A DNA stretch of 64,000 bases, taken from Artocarpus heterophyllus. Taxonomy: Eukaryota > Streptophyta > Magnoliopsida > Rosales > Moraceae. A program made the position numbers and the translations under genes. Positions 13,201 through 24,974 of this stretch are shown one piece after another. Position 1 is the first letter of the stretch, and each line of letters opens with the position of its first letter. The notes below the pieces were generated by a model. That model had not been told where the DNA came from and did no database searches. It saw only the letters and a program-made list of their open reading frames with translations. The stretch covers positions 14,647,684 through 14,711,683 of the forward strand of contig CM046350.1 in assembly GCA_025403435.1 (NCBI GenBank). The letters are read 5' to 3'.

Positions 13201-13466
13201 GTTCCTATACAAACACCTATTAAGGTTTATTGTGACCACAAAGCAGTAATTTCTATTGCTTGCAATCTAGTGCTACATGATAGAATGAAGCATGTAGAAG
13301 TCAACAAGCATTTTAGCAAGAAAAAATAGACAGTGGCATGATATGCATGTCTTACATACCTACCACAAGTCAAGTGGCAGATATACTCACCAAAGGGCTT
13401 CCTAATGTGTAGTATGAGAATCTAGTTAGCAAGCTTGCCATGAGTGATATCTTCATTCTAGCTTGA
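10300..13466 (+). pseudogene. Copia-1 pol remnant: protease end, integrase, RT, RNase H
   Basis: The text resumes as DHMT at about 10303. The pre-integrase region with HRRLGHPS lies at 10365-10661, and the integrase core is broken between about 10670 and 11160. The integrase C-terminal part is open at 11212-11826. The RT begins near 11930 and includes an open piece at 12352-12687 with ALYGLKQSPRAW and an intact YVDD box (about 12518-12529). RNase H text with HTSPDIAFTIS and SRSSAKA-like motifs runs from 12827 to about 13300. Many stops and frameshifts occur. The last frame ends with TGA just before the polypurine run and the 3' LTR. Confidence 0.8.
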
Positions 13467-13473
13467 GGGGGAG

Positions 13474-13684
13474 TGTTGGAAGATCTTCTAGAATATTTGT
13501 AATTTTGTACCATTAGTTAGTCAAGAGATTTGTGAGCTAGAATAAAAATCTTAGGAATTAGTTTTTATTTTCCTTTTAATTAGGAAGATTAGTTACCTTT
13601 TGTTTCCTAGGAAGATCTACAAATACTGATGTACCTCAGTATAGAATGAAATGAATCCTTTCATTCATGTTGTTCTATGCCTTA
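13474..13684 (+). repeat. Copia-1 3' LTR
   Basis: It begins TGTTGGAAGATC after the polypurine run GAGGGGGAG (13465-13473) and ends at the target duplication ATTGC (13685-13689). Confidence 0.85.
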
Positions 13685-13689
13685 ATTGC

Positions 13690-14571
13690 TTACTAAAGAT
13701 GCTTTTGACCGGAGTCATGATTGCATCTGGCGTTCAAACTTTTCAAGTAGCCAAACAATTGTGTCTGTTGGGACACATGTTATATCCGTATAAGAGGCAT
13801 TGCATCGTTCTGAGGAGATTTCAATTTGTGCCGTTGGATCATCGAGGAGTTTTCACGCCTAAGTTTTGGGTCGTTGGATAGTGACCTTTGGTTGCCTTAA
13901 TCTTTAATCGTTGGATGAAAGGTTTCTTTGCTCGACGGCTTTGATCTTTCCCTCACTAAAATACTTAAGGGTTTAGAAACCCTTCTCCCCTTAATCTTTC
14001 TCATTTTAGAGGCTTAGATATCCCTTTGAACTCTCCCAAAACTTTTCAAACTTCCTCTTTTTCTTTAAACTTCCTCTTCTTGTCTCTGAAGCCAAATTTT
14101 CTTCGCGAATCTATTGTAGTTTTCTTGGCCATTCCTATTACTGACCAACATTACTGTTCACCCAACTCGAAGACCTCAACCATCCAAATCTCAGTCCTTA
14201 ATAACCAGTAAGTTTCTAAACTTTAAACTTCTTTTTTAAGCCTTTTGAGTTCTTCCTTTTTTGGCATTCTTTCGAGCTTTTGGGTTTGTTCCTACAAAAC
14301 ATAGGTTAGATTTAAGGCAAAACACTAAGAAAAGGTGAAATATACCAATTTAGGCTATTTTGAGAGGCTTTGTTGCCTTTCTTTGGGACTCTCGGATGAC
14401 TGTGGTCGATTTTGGGTTTTTAGCAATAAATCGATTGTCAAACTCATAAGAGTTCTATGTCGACTATTTGGTTCATGGTCAATTGTAGACCAAGCATGTA
14501 TATTTTTAGTTGTTAGGTTGGCCTCTTGATATAAGTGTTCTTTTGACATTTTTTTCCTCTTTTATCAGATT
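13690..14571 (+). promoter_or_regulatory. Leader of the antisense ORF in Gypsy-1, possible 5' UTR intron
   Basis: Gypsy-1 internal sequence resumes here after Copia-1. No protein is recognised. A donor-like site (CCA|GTAAGT, 14208) and an acceptor-like site (TTTATCAG, ending 14568) would place the ATG at 14572 three bases after a 361-nt intron. This is inferred from splice consensus only. Confidence 0.3.
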
Positions 14572-16907
14572 ATGTTGTCATCCAGTCATCGTCGAGAAGT
14601 TGAGTCTTCTTCTTAAGTTTGCCCAGATGCTGCCAGACCACTGACACCTCTCAGCTACATGATGAGTCTATCCCTGAGAATAATCCTATTTTCAAGGATA
14701 TTTATGATTTTAGCATTGTCCCTTCTACGAATAGTGTCGACGATTTAGTGGATAGTATCCTTATTCCTCTCTCCACTATAATTCTGATCCCTAGGTATCC
14801 TCGCCTAATGATGGTGGACCCCAAAGTCTAAGGCTCATCATCCTTCAAATGGCTGCACCATGCAACAAGCCATTGGTAGCCTGCAGTTGTGAATTATCTC
14901 ACCGAAGGCCAAGGAGGCCACATCCTACTGCAAAGCCCATGATGTTCATAGGATATTTGCCGAGGGTAAAGTTGACAGGAGGTATTTTGAGTTCGTGATA
15001 CCTAACAAGCACCACTGCACCAATGTCACTTCGCTTAGACATCTCACCATCTACAACAAATGTATTATGGCTAGCCACACCTTCCCCTTTTATCCCTTCG
15101 TCAAGAGGCTCTACTGCGAGTTCAATATCTCTCCAACGTAGCTATTGCTTTAATTTTTATACATCTTTTCAGGGATATGGATCCTATGGCATCTTCATTT
15201 TGACTATGCCCTTCACTAGGACGAGTTCTTATACTGTTATTGCATCAGTTAATCTCCATCCAAAGGCTACTATTATGTAGGGGTCTATAGTTGAGCTTAG
15301 GATAAGATTTCCCCAATCGTTCTAGATCTCTTTTCTTCTAGCCATGACTAGAAGAAAATGTTTATATGTTGAAAGGAGACTTCAACACCCATCCCTCTCG
15401 ATGGGCAATGAAGTTATGGCCCCATGACATATGAAGTTGACACCACTAGTAAGCCTTTGAAATCTTACAACGTCGAGTTTTAGGCTTCCATTTTCTTCCC
15501 TTTGAAATTAGGCTTCCATTAAGTTAGTCATTTTTTTGTATAGCACATCAACTGCCCCATTCTTTCCTGGCAGAGATGGGAAATAATTAAACAAATTGCA
15601 GCCCTTTTAGAGGGGGTGAGGCAAATTGCAAACCTCCTCATGGAGGAGAATAAGAGGAGATCTAGATTGATTTTCTCTCCCCGATCCTTCCTATGACGTT
15701 ACAAATCAACCCCCTTTGGTGGGGCCTTGAGGGTAGGTTTTTTTAGCCTCGTATTTATTTAATATGCAGTCGAATTATCGTTTGATAATATGTGGTTGAC
15801 CTAACTTCACATTGATATTTTCTTATGTAGAGATGTTGAGGCTCATGCTTCCTTACGAGATCAGGAAGTCACAGGTCCCTATAAGGAGCTCTACATCGGG
15901 AGATACTGCCCCACCAAAGAAGCCTGGCCATTCAAAGAAGGATTCGAGTCGTCGATCTTCTAAAGCCCCTCAATCCAAAAGGCAATGGGTCAATGATAGC
16001 ATGTCATTGCCTAAACACCAAAAAGGAGACGATCAAGATCCCTGATCTTCCCTTTCTTTCACCCAAGAAATACATTCCTCTCCTACCCTATGGTCAAGTT
16101 AGGGATAGGAATTTCCTTGTGCCCAACCTGTCCGATGCCTAGGTGGGGAACATGTTAGACCTTCCTTCCAGGTTTGGCCTTGCCTTCTATGCCATTTATG
16201 AATTCATTTTTGACAAGGACTAGGAGGTGACGAAGAAGTCTTCTCTCTTGGAGTGGCACAGGGAGTAGATCTGTAGCCAATTAATGTATCTTCCAACTTT
16301 CCTTTGACTGCTTTCTTTATCTCTTGTTTACTTCTTTCTAACCTTTTTGTTTGTGTGCAGGCTCTGATTTGGCCCTTATCTCCTACGGGGAGATCAAGAA
16401 GCTGATGAACAACTCTGCCAGCCCTCGCAAGGAAATAGAAGCGTTAAGGGCTCTCCTTAATAGGGAGAAACAGGTGGCTGAGGATGCCAAGAACAAGGAG
16501 ACTAAGGCCCAACTTTTCCTCCTCAAGGAACAAGAGGACTCGAAGAAGCTCATCGACATAATCATCAAGCTTTCTGCAAAGATTGAGAGCCTAAAAGAGT
16601 AGGCACATCAGGCTAAGAAAGACCACAAGGCCAACAAGAAGAAGATTTAAGAACTAGAGGGTTTGATGTCTAATGTGACGAAGGAGGTGGTCGAGAAATT
16701 TCGAGTGTCGAGGAATACCATGACATTCAAAAGGCCATTCTCTAATTAGCGGGCAAGCAGATCATTGAACAGATTTGTGTTGTTCATCTTGGCTTGGACT
16801 TGTCCTTCTTGTATGCTTCCAATGCCTCACCTTCAGCTAAGAACTCGACTGTTGTAGAGAAGGAGGCCTCAACTGTGAAGAAAAGAGCCTCAGAGGGCAA
16901 GGAATGA
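14572..16907 (+). pseudogene. Antisense ORF of Gypsy-1 (putative gypsy-type transposon protein, PF04195-like)
   Basis: This ORF lies opposite to gag-pol, between integrase and the 3' LTR, as in Tat-lineage elements. Readable pieces after the ATG at 14572 include VIPNKHHCTNVTSLRHLTIY at about 15000-15050 and HTFPFYPFVKRLYCEFNISP at about 15075-15135, reminiscent of the family annotated in plants as putative gypsy-type transposon. A serine/lysine-rich linker follows (15812-16045). A heptad-like charged segment at 16370-16600 should form a coiled coil. The frame ends SEGKE-stop at 16907. Two introns are suggested: GTAGCTATTG..TTTTCAG at about 15138-15173, and one ending TTGTGTGCAG at about 16361. 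Stops such as SSS-TAA near 14613 and several others show it is dead. The function of these antisense proteins is unknown. Confidence 0.6.
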
Positions 16908-17513
16908 ACTTTTTGTATTTTTCTTATCTTTTTTTAAACTTTTTTAATGACTCCTTTCATCAATACAATCATTGTTTTGTTATCTTCACTTGTACTTGAT
17001 GTTTATTTTAATCATGTTGAATGTAGAGATAACGAACCAATTAATTTCTAACGTTAACTTGGTAACTTCAAGAAATATATTAAGGCTTTTCACCTCATAT
17101 TAAGGTCCACCGAGGCTTTGATTTATGTAAAGGTCTCTATTAGAACCAAAGACTACCTTTTCCACTTTTCCACTTTGATAGTTGAAAGGATTTAGTCACA
17201 GAAGTAGACCTTAGGGTGTAGTGCTTGGCCATTTAGGGTGGCAAAAATTTGCCAAGGCTTTTGCCTTGTCCAACCCTAATGGACGTAGGGGTTTTAGGGC
17301 TTTTTGCCTTGGAGTAAGAGGCTTTGAAGCCATCTTACCTCTCTTGCCACGCCCCTCCCCCAATGTCAAATGGAGATCAACTCTAGTGTTTGACATTCTT
17401 TTAATAATTTAGATATGGAGATTTTAGTAGCTAGGAAACAACTCCTATAGAGTTCTCATAGATTAGAAATGGTATTTACATTACTAGTAATAGGGTCATA
17501 GATGCTCAGCATT
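16908..17513. other. Gypsy-1 non-coding spacer
   Basis: This separates the end of the antisense ORF from the end of the minus-strand integrase. I see no further domain. The short ORFs on both strands at 17211-17412 overlap each other and resemble nothing I know. Confidence 0.4.
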
Positions 17514-18774
17514 CTATGGATGCTTGACACGTCGACCGATCATTGATTTCAGCATGTAGGTTCCCAGTCTTACGATGCCTCGGATTTTATAGGGTCCTTC
17601 CCAATTTAGGCCCAAAGTTCCAACCTTCCTTGGCTTCATGTTAGGAGTTACCCTTCTCAAAACCAAGTCTCCAATGGCATGTCTTCTTTCCTTGACCTTC
17701 CCATTGTAATATCTCATCATCCTTTGTTGATAAGCGGTGAGACACATTTGCGGGTCGATCCTTCATTCTTCTAACAGGTCAAGCTTGGCGTCCATGAGTC
17801 TGCAGTTTTCTTGTTCATTGTACCCCATTACCCAACTAGTTGGGGCAATCATCTCTATCGACAAGATTGTTTAAGCGCCACAAGTGAGGGAAAAGGGAGT
17901 CTCGCCTATAATAGTTTTGTAAGCCTATAATACCTTAGGAAACTCTTCTGCCTATCGCCCCTTGAGGTCATCTAGGCATTTCTTCAGCGTGTGCTTGATG
18001 ATTTTGCTAACTCCCTTGACCTGTCAATTTGTCTACAGATTAACAATGGCCAAGAAGTTCTTATGGATGCCGAGGTCTTCACAGAATTTCCTTGTCTTGG
18101 TGTTGTCGGAGATGAGTGAATAGGAAATACCAAAGTGGTGGACAATATAAGACCAGATGAAACTTGTACAATTCATTTAAGTGATTGTGGTGAATGCTTT
18201 GGCCTCCATCCATTTTGTGTAATAGTCAACGACAATTATTACAAACTTAAATCCCTTGGGCGCAGTAACAAACGAATCGATTATATCGATTTCCTATTTT
18301 GCAAATGTACAAGGGCTTAAGATCGACGTCAGGCTTTTATGAAGAGATCTTGGCACGTTGGCATAGTGCTAACACTTGTCACATTTTTTGGAATACTCGT
18401 GGGCATTCTTTTTCAAGGTAGACTAGTTATATCCCTGTCTTAGTGTTTTGTGGGCTAATGATTGTCCTCACAAATGATTCCCACACAAGCCTTCATGTAT
18501 CTCTGCAAATAGTTTCGATGAGGGGTGGAATTACCTCGATGGTAGAGCATGTTGTCATGTAGCAAGTAGCAAGTCGACCTGTAATGTGTCCTTTTGGCCT
18601 CTAAAGGATCAAGGGGTTGCTCTCCATTCAAGAGGTATGTGATAGGAGTCATCCAATTCTCCATTTTGGTCTACCACCATTACATCCTTGGCCTCTTTTT
18701 GTTAGATAGTAGGAAGTTCCAGAATTTCTATAGGGACGACTCTTAATAGCTTAAAATCCTTGTTGGTGATAGAT
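17514..18774 (-). pseudogene. Gypsy-1 integrase, broken
   Basis: On the minus strand a linker (RVVPIEILELPTI, about 18755-18715) leads to the N-terminal segment at 18664-18455 (DNMLYHRGNSTP). The core is poorly preserved at 18450-17990. The C-terminal part follows (EETPFSLT-like text at about 17900, then AYQQRMMRYYNGKVKERRH and GDLVLRRVTP at 17740-17650, and WEGPYKI near 17600). That C-terminal text is characteristic of Tat/Athila integrases. Stops and frameshifts occur throughout. At its start it joins directly to protease text, so RT and RNase H are missing here. Confidence 0.8.
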
Positions 18775-18775
18775 G

Positions 18776-19230
18776 GAGATTATGGCTTTCAAGGCCCTCA
18801 ATGTCAACTTCCTTATCGCTGTATTATAGATGTCTCCATCTTTTATTACCAAGAAGTTCAACATGATTGTTGTTGTTCTTGGCTTCGCCCCCACTATGAC
18901 TAGCAATATAATTATCCTTTTACGTATTATGCTATCCCCAATGAACCCGTACAATGGCCGAGAATTCGACATTGTCAGGTCTAAAGAAATTGTCATCTTA
19001 CTCAGGCAGTCTGTGTAGATAATGTCAATGTAACTACTATTGTCCACCAAAATCTGGCACATAGAATAATTCCTAATTATGGCCTCGACCACCAAGGCAT
19101 CATTCTGAGGAAAATGGATCTTGTGGGCATCCACTTCTAAAAAGGTTATTTTTGTTTCTTTATACCTCGGTGCCTTAGGAGGTCTACTCATCGACACATT
19201 CCAACACCTGTTTTTTGAACTCTCTCTCAC
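18776..19230 (-). pseudogene. Gypsy-1 aspartic protease region
   Basis: An open minus-strand frame of 159 codons (19230-18751) carries ITFLEVDAHKIHFPQNDALV, then QILVDNSSYIDIIY and LTLRALKAIISIYH. This is the layout of plant Tat-type proteases. The catalytic Asp-Asn-Gly-Ser motif has Ser in place of Gly (DNSS), which would probably inactivate it. The protease text ends near 18776, and the next residues belong to the post-RNase H linker. Confidence 0.8.
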
Positions 19231-19439
19231 TTCTCGGGCATAGCTCTTCTGAGACCTTCAAGAATCACCCCTTAAAGAGAGTACAAAGCACCCAACAGGT
19301 GTGCTATCCTCATTTGTTCGTCGATCTCCTTCATGTCATGGCCCACCATTTTTTTAGTTGTTTGCACGACTGTTTCCCCTATCATTTCTTCTGCTTTTAT
19401 CATCCGTATATTTTTACAGTCATCCTTCCTTTATCAGCC

Positions 19440-19625
19440 TCTTTGTCTTGTCTTTTTGGCTAATATAGTCACTGGTGTAATGCCCCATATCGCCATGAAA
19501 CATGCAATACTTAGCCTAATTGTGCTTGACCTCATTGGCAAAGGACGCTGGAGATAGGGTTGGTCACTAATTTGGTGGAAGATATCATCTATTGAGGCAG
19601 TGAGGCCATGGTAGTTGTTGTACCT
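19440..19625 (-). pseudogene. Gypsy-1 gag C-terminal part with zinc-knuckle-like motif
   Basis: The minus strand reads SIDDIFHQISDQPYLQRP, then, after a frameshift, YCMFHGDMGHYTSDY. This matches the Cys-x-Phe-His..Gly-His-x-Thr..Cys knuckle of Tat-type gag, with the last Cys replaced by Tyr. The N-terminal half of gag lies more than 7 kb away at 27065-28034, separated by Copia-2 and by the inverted RT block. Confidence 0.65.
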
Positions 19626-20007
19626 TTGCTAAAGCCGACTCTATTGCCTTCTTTTTTCTGCCGCTTGGCGTTATCCATGATAACTCAATTTGAAAGGATT
19701 GGCAGAGGGTCATAGACTAGTAACCTCGAGCCATCGTGTTGTTTACTGTTTGTGTGCACCACTATTACTTCCCATCATCTTTTTAAAGGTTAGACCTTGG
19801 ATTTCCTCCTGATTGATGTACCCTCATGGTACAAAGGGTGAATTTGCTATTGTCGCATTTTGGCATTCATTCTAAGCTTTAGAACAGGAGTTAGTTGAAT
19901 TAGAGTCTACTGAGACTATGGAGTTGTAGAGAACATGCACTTTCTGAGGTTTCGATTCAACTTTGTATAGCTCTGTGGAAAATGGATCACACTTCTACCA
20001 ATGAAAC

Positions 20008-20236
20008 TATTGGAAAGAGAATATTTGGTGAATATGCAACACCATTTGTAGGGCGTAAATATGGGAAAAGGGAAATTTAGTCAATGTTAAAAAATGGGAA
20101 AGTTAGCTAGTGTATAGTTTGTCAGTTTCCTTATTTTGTCTCTTTGTAGGTCTATTTAAGAAATATCTACTAACCTTTGTAATATATGACAATATACAAA
20201 AAACCACATTTTTTTTTCTCTTCATCTCTGTTTTCA
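20008..20236 (+). repeat. Copia-2 5' LTR
   Basis: 229 bp, near identical to 24640-24865. The shared core includes AGTCAATGTTA and GTCAGTTTCCTTATTTTGTC. The left terminal TG has mutated to TA. Confidence 0.88.
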
Positions 20237-20301
20237 TGGTATCGGAGCCTATCTCAAACAAAAAACCCTAAGCCACCTTAGCAATATTACCTCTAAACAC
20301 C

Positions 20302-21280
20302 ATGACTGACGCTATCTTTAAATCATCACCCACCATCACCAATACCCAGCAGCCAAAACCCTCTGATTCTTAAACCAACCTTAATTCTGACTACAATCCT
20401 AATTCACACTCTATCCAAATCACTACCATCCAACTCAATGGAGAAAATTTTTTGTGCTGGTCGCAATCTATGTAGACGTATATCTGGGGCAGAGGCAAGA
20501 TTGGGCATTTGACTAGAGATAAGAAGGAACCTAAGCCTGAAGACCCAATGTATCCTACTTGGGGTGCCAAGAACTCAATGGTGATGACATGGCTGGTTAA
20601 CTCTATGGATGAAGATATAAGTTCCAACTATATGTGTTACCACACTTTTAAGGAGCTCTGGGACAACATCATCCAAATGTATTTGGATTTGGTAAATAGT
20701 CCCAACTCTATGAGTTAACACTAAAATTGGGTGAAATTCACCAAAGAGAAGATAGTGTTACAAAGTACTTCAATTCCTTGAAGCGTCTGTGGTAGGATCT
20801 AGACCTATTCAATGATTATGAATGGAAGTCTCCTGAAGATTGCAACCATTATAGGAAGACAGTTAAAGGCAATCGAATCTTCAAGTTTGTCGTAGGTCTC
20901 AATGTGGAGTTTGATGAGGTAAGAGGAAGGATTATTGGGAGGCAGCCCCTCCCATCAATTGGAGAAGTGTTTTCTAAAGTCCGATGAGAGGAAAGTCGTC
21001 GTCTTGTGATGCTCAGAAAGAAGATATCCAATAGCCTGATTGAAAACTTAGCCTTTATTGCATCTAAGGTTAATGTGAGCAGGGCAATACTAAGGAAGAT
21101 TGAAGACAAGCCCCGTGTGTGGTGTGACTATTGTAACAAGCCTCGTCACACTCGCGAAACCTGCTAGAAACTCCACAATAAACCAACAAACTAGAAGGGG
21201 AAACAAGATAGCAGAAACACTCAGAATCCCTCTACTGATGAAGCCGAATTTGTTTCCTTCAACAAAGAATAGTTGGACCA
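20302..21280 (+). pseudogene. Copia-2 gag, broken
   Basis: An ATG at 20302 is followed by a Copia gag N-terminus, with the open stretch 20509-20718 (MTWLVNSMDEDISSNYMCYH). A CCHC knuckle (CDYCNKPRHTRETC) at about 21121-21162 keeps all four ligands, although the next codon is TAG where the related frame has Trp. Several stops and shifts interrupt the frame. Confidence 0.75.
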
Positions 21281-21389
21281 TCTTCTAAAATTCTTAAAAT
21301 CCAATTTTGGATCATCGGGTACTCTTAATGCTTCTCTTGCTCAATCAGATAGTGAACCAAATGCCCTATCTTGTCATTTAAATTCTAGT

Positions 21390-24300
21390 TCTACTTCTTG
21401 GATCATAGATTCAGAGGCTTCTAATCATGTGACAGGTTTTTCACTTTTGTTTCACACTTATTCCCGTGCTCTGGTTTAGAAAAAATCCAAATTGTAGATG
21501 GTTCTTTTTCACCTATTGCAGGCAAAGGTTTGGTCAATTTGTCTAAAAACATAAATCTAAAATATGTCCTTCATGTTCCAAAACTTGCTTGTAACCTCTT
21601 ATCCGTTAGCAAATTATCTTGAGAGTCTAATTGTTGTGTCATTTTCTTTGAATCCCGCCGTCAATTTTAGGAACAGAGCTCGAGGAAGACGATTGGCAAT
21701 GCTAAGATGATAGATAGACTCTACTATTTTGAAGATGAAGTTTTCAACAATAAAAAAGCTCAAGGCTTAAGTAGTATCAGTTCTATCCCTATTAAAGACC
21801 AAATAATGCTTTGGCACTATAGGCTAGGGCATCCTAGTTTCCTTATCTAAGAAAGTTATTTCCTAGTTTGTTTAAAAGACTGGATTGTTCTTTATTACAC
21901 TGTGAAAGTTACATTTTATCAAAAGTCGTCGTGCTTATTATCCTTCTAAACCCTATCAATCTTCAAAACCATTTTATTTGATTCATAGTGATGTTTGGGG
22001 TCCCTCAAAAATTAAAACTATTTCCAAAAAAAATGGTTTGTGATGTTTATTGATGATCACACACGTTTATGTTGGGTTTATTTAATGAGTGAAAAATCAG
22101 AAGTTGAAAATCTTTTCAAAAATTTTTATAGCATGGTTGAAACCTAATTTCTAACTAACATAGGCATTCTTCATACTTATAATGGTACAAAATACTTTAA
22201 TTAAGTATTAGGAAATTTTTTACAAGAAAGAGGGATTCACCATCAATCAACTTGTATTGATACACCTCAGCAAAATGGCATTGCTGAGAGAAAAAACAAA
22301 CACTTGCTTGAAGTTTCTCGTGTTATAATGTTTACTATGAATGTTCCTAAATATCTATGGGGTGAGGTTGTTTTAACTGCAGCTTACTCGATAAATAGAA
22401 TGCCCACTCGTGTTCTTAACTACACTACTCCTCTTGAGTGTCTTAAAAAAAATTTTCTAGCCACACAGATTCAATCAAACCTGCCATTGAAAGTGTTTGG
22501 CTGGACTGTTTTTGTCCATTTATCCCATAAAATCTAGTCAAAATTAGATCCTAAGGCTAAAAAATGTGTTTTCATAGGGTATGCTCCAAATGAAAAGGGG
22601 TATAAATGTTTTAATCCCCAAACAAAGAAAGTTTTTCATTTATAGAGAGCAAACCGTATTTTCAAAAAAATTTACTTCAAGGGAAGAAGGAAAATGAAGA
22701 AAATTTTTAAGATGTTCTTCCTACTTCATTGCCAAACATCATTTTTGAACCAGGTTTAACTGAACAATAGGAAATAAATACTTCAGATATAAGGAAAATA
22801 AGTGAACCTAATAAAAGCTTGCCAAATGTTATTGTGTCTTCAATAGGGGGAGAAATACTACCTACAGTTCCAAGGGAACGAAATTCAGAGATTCTGGTTT
22901 ATTCTAGGAAATGAAGTCAACAAAAGAGTAGGAATCTATCTATCACTGAAGCACAAGACCAATCGGCAACTCTGAGTAATGAACTCTTGAGCAGTAATGA
23001 ACTCCTAAGTCAACTAGGTACACAAAATCCTCCTCTTTTAAACCCTGTGTTGCCTATTTTATCATCCATTCCTGGGTCTAATGAACCTTCCTTGAACCCT
23101 AAAGATTTGGATATTCTAATAGCCCTTAGGAAAGGAATCTGTTCCTGTACAAAACACCCCATTACAAAATACCTTTCATATGGTAAACTTTCTCACAACC
23201 ATAGGGCTTTTAAATAAAAAATTTCTCACTTGTTTGTTCCAAGAAACATTCAGGAAGCACTTGATGATCCATATTGGAAATTAGTAGTGATGGAAGAAAT
23301 GAATGCTCTTAAAAGAAGTGGAACTTAGGAAATTGTAGACTTGCCCAAAGAGAAGAAGACAGTCGGATGTAAATTGGTATTCACAGTTAAATGTAAAGCT
23401 GATGGAAGCTTGGCGAGGTATAAAGCAAGACTTGTACCAAAAGGGTTTACACAAACATATGGAATTGACTACCAAGAAACCTTTGCTCCGGTGGCCAAAA
23501 TAAATTCAATTTATGTTCTACTGTCATTAGCAGTAAATTCTAACTAGCAGCTATACCAATTGGACTTTAAGAACACTATACTGAGGGTGTGGTTTGAATG
23601 TTTTGGAAGCACTATGAAGGGATATGGCTATTGTCAAAGTCAAGTAGATCATAATATGCTCATCAAACAAATTGAAAAGGGGAAGATAGCTGTCCTGATT
23701 GTTTATGTGGATGAAATAGTACTAACAGGTAATGATATTGAAGAGTTGGCAAGCTTGAAGAAAAAACTTGCAAAGGATTTTGAAATTAAAGATCTGGGAA
23801 TGTTAAAGTATTTCCTTGGGATGGAGTTCGCTAGATCAAGAGAAGGCATCTTCGTTAAACAGTAGAAATACACACTTGACTTGCAAAGCTGTTGAGACTC
23901 CGATTGAAGCTAACTTAAAGCTTCATACAGCAAAAGCCGAGAATGTCAAGGATAGAGAAAGGTATTAATGCTTGGTAGGAAGACTAATCTACTCATCTCA
24001 TACACACCCAGATATTGCATTTGCAGGAAGTATGGTGAGTCAATTTATGAACTCTTTTGGACAAGAACACTTTGATGCAGTTTATAGGATCCTAAGATAT
24101 CTATAAGGGACTCCAGGTAAAGGTTTGTTATTTAAAAAAATGTCCATTTATAGGTTGAAGTCTATACTTATGTAGATTGGGCTAGGAGTATGACTGATAG
24201 GCGATCTACCTCTAGTTATTGCACGTTTGTTGGAGGAAATCTTGTCACATGGCAAAGCAAAAAATAGAATATTGTTGCTAAGAGCAGTGCAGAGGTTGAG

Positions 24301-24633
24301 TTTAGATCGCTTGCTCATGGAATTTATGAGATGCGGTGGATAAAAGGACTCCTAATAGATTAGAAGATTTCATCTACTTCTCTAATGAGGATTTACTATG
24401 ACAATCAGGTAGCCATTTCAATTGCTCACAACTCGATTCTTCATGATAGAACTTAACACATTGAAGCGGACAAACATTTTATCAAGAAAAAGCTTGAAAG
24501 TGGTTTAATTTGCATGCCTTACATGCCTACTACTAATGAAGTTGTAGATATATTTACAAACGGGCTATACAAGAAGCAGTTAGATATTTTAGTAGGCAAC
24601 CTAGCTATGGATGACATCCACAATCCAGCTTAA
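21390..24633 (+). pseudogene. Copia-2 pol remnant
   Basis: The protease start (SWIIDSEASNHVTG, near 21398) has Glu in place of the active-site Gly. The integrase core lies at about 21980-22540, open at 22304-22537. RT text [20 protein letters not shown] stands at 23430-23490. The RT then jumps from QLDFKN (about 23558) straight to RVWFECFG, so the FLNG-to-GLKQ section is deleted. The metal-binding box reads YVDE instead of YVDD (about 23704-23715). RNase H text continues to a TAA at 24631-24633, directly before the polypurine tract. Confidence 0.78.
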
Positions 24634-24639
24634 GGGGAG

Positions 24640-24865
24640 TGTTGGAAAGAGAGTATTCGGTGAATATGTAACACCGGTTTGTAGGACGTAAATATAGGAA
24701 AAGGGAAATTTAGTCAATGTTAGAAAATGGGAAAGTTAGCTAGTGTATAGTTTGTCAGTTTCCTTATTTTGTCTCTTTGTAGGTCTATTTAAGAAATATC
24801 TTGTAACCTTTGTAATATATGGCAATATACAGAAAACCTTTTTTTTCTTTTCATCTTTGTTTTTA
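24640..24865 (+). repeat. Copia-2 3' LTR
   Basis: 226 bp, starting TGTTGGAAAGAG after the polypurine tract and ending at the duplication GAAAC. Confidence 0.9.
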
Positions 24866-24974
24866 GAAACATTATTTTCTTTTATGTGTTTGTCGAATAT
24901 TAAGAAAATATTCCACAGCAGAAACTAGCAACTAGAATAGATAAACATGGAAGAGTTTATACTTTTGGTTTATA

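Larger units (their letters stand above)
2364..13684 (+). mobile_element. Copia-1: degenerate Ty1/copia element nested in Gypsy-1
   Basis: LTRs of about 0.2 kb (2364-2593 and 13474-13684) enclose gag (from 2651) and pol (to 13466). The 5-bp target duplication ATTGC is present at 2359-2363 and 13685-13689, which fixes both ends. The first LTR base pair TG has become TA at the left end. The element is split by LTR-B (3709-10294); without it the length is about 4.7 kb, close to that of the related Copia-2. The coding region has many stops and frameshifts, so the element is dead. Confidence 0.85.
20008..24865 (+). mobile_element. Copia-2: degenerate Ty1/copia element nested in Gypsy-1
   Basis: LTRs 20008-20236 and 24640-24865 are flanked by a perfect target duplication GAAAC (20003-20007, 24866-24870). 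A primer binding site TGGTATCGGAGCC follows the 5' LTR at 20237, one mismatch from the initiator-Met tRNA type. A polypurine tract AAGGGGAG (24632-24639) precedes the 3' LTR. The full length is 4858 bp. Gag and pol resemble Copia-1 in order and text, so the two are related families. Many stops and an internal RT deletion make it defective. Confidence 0.9.

Noticed and set aside
17211..17412. Overlapping ORFs on both strands between the antisense ORF and integrase
   Set aside because: They overlap each other fully and match no family I know. They probably result from locally higher GC.
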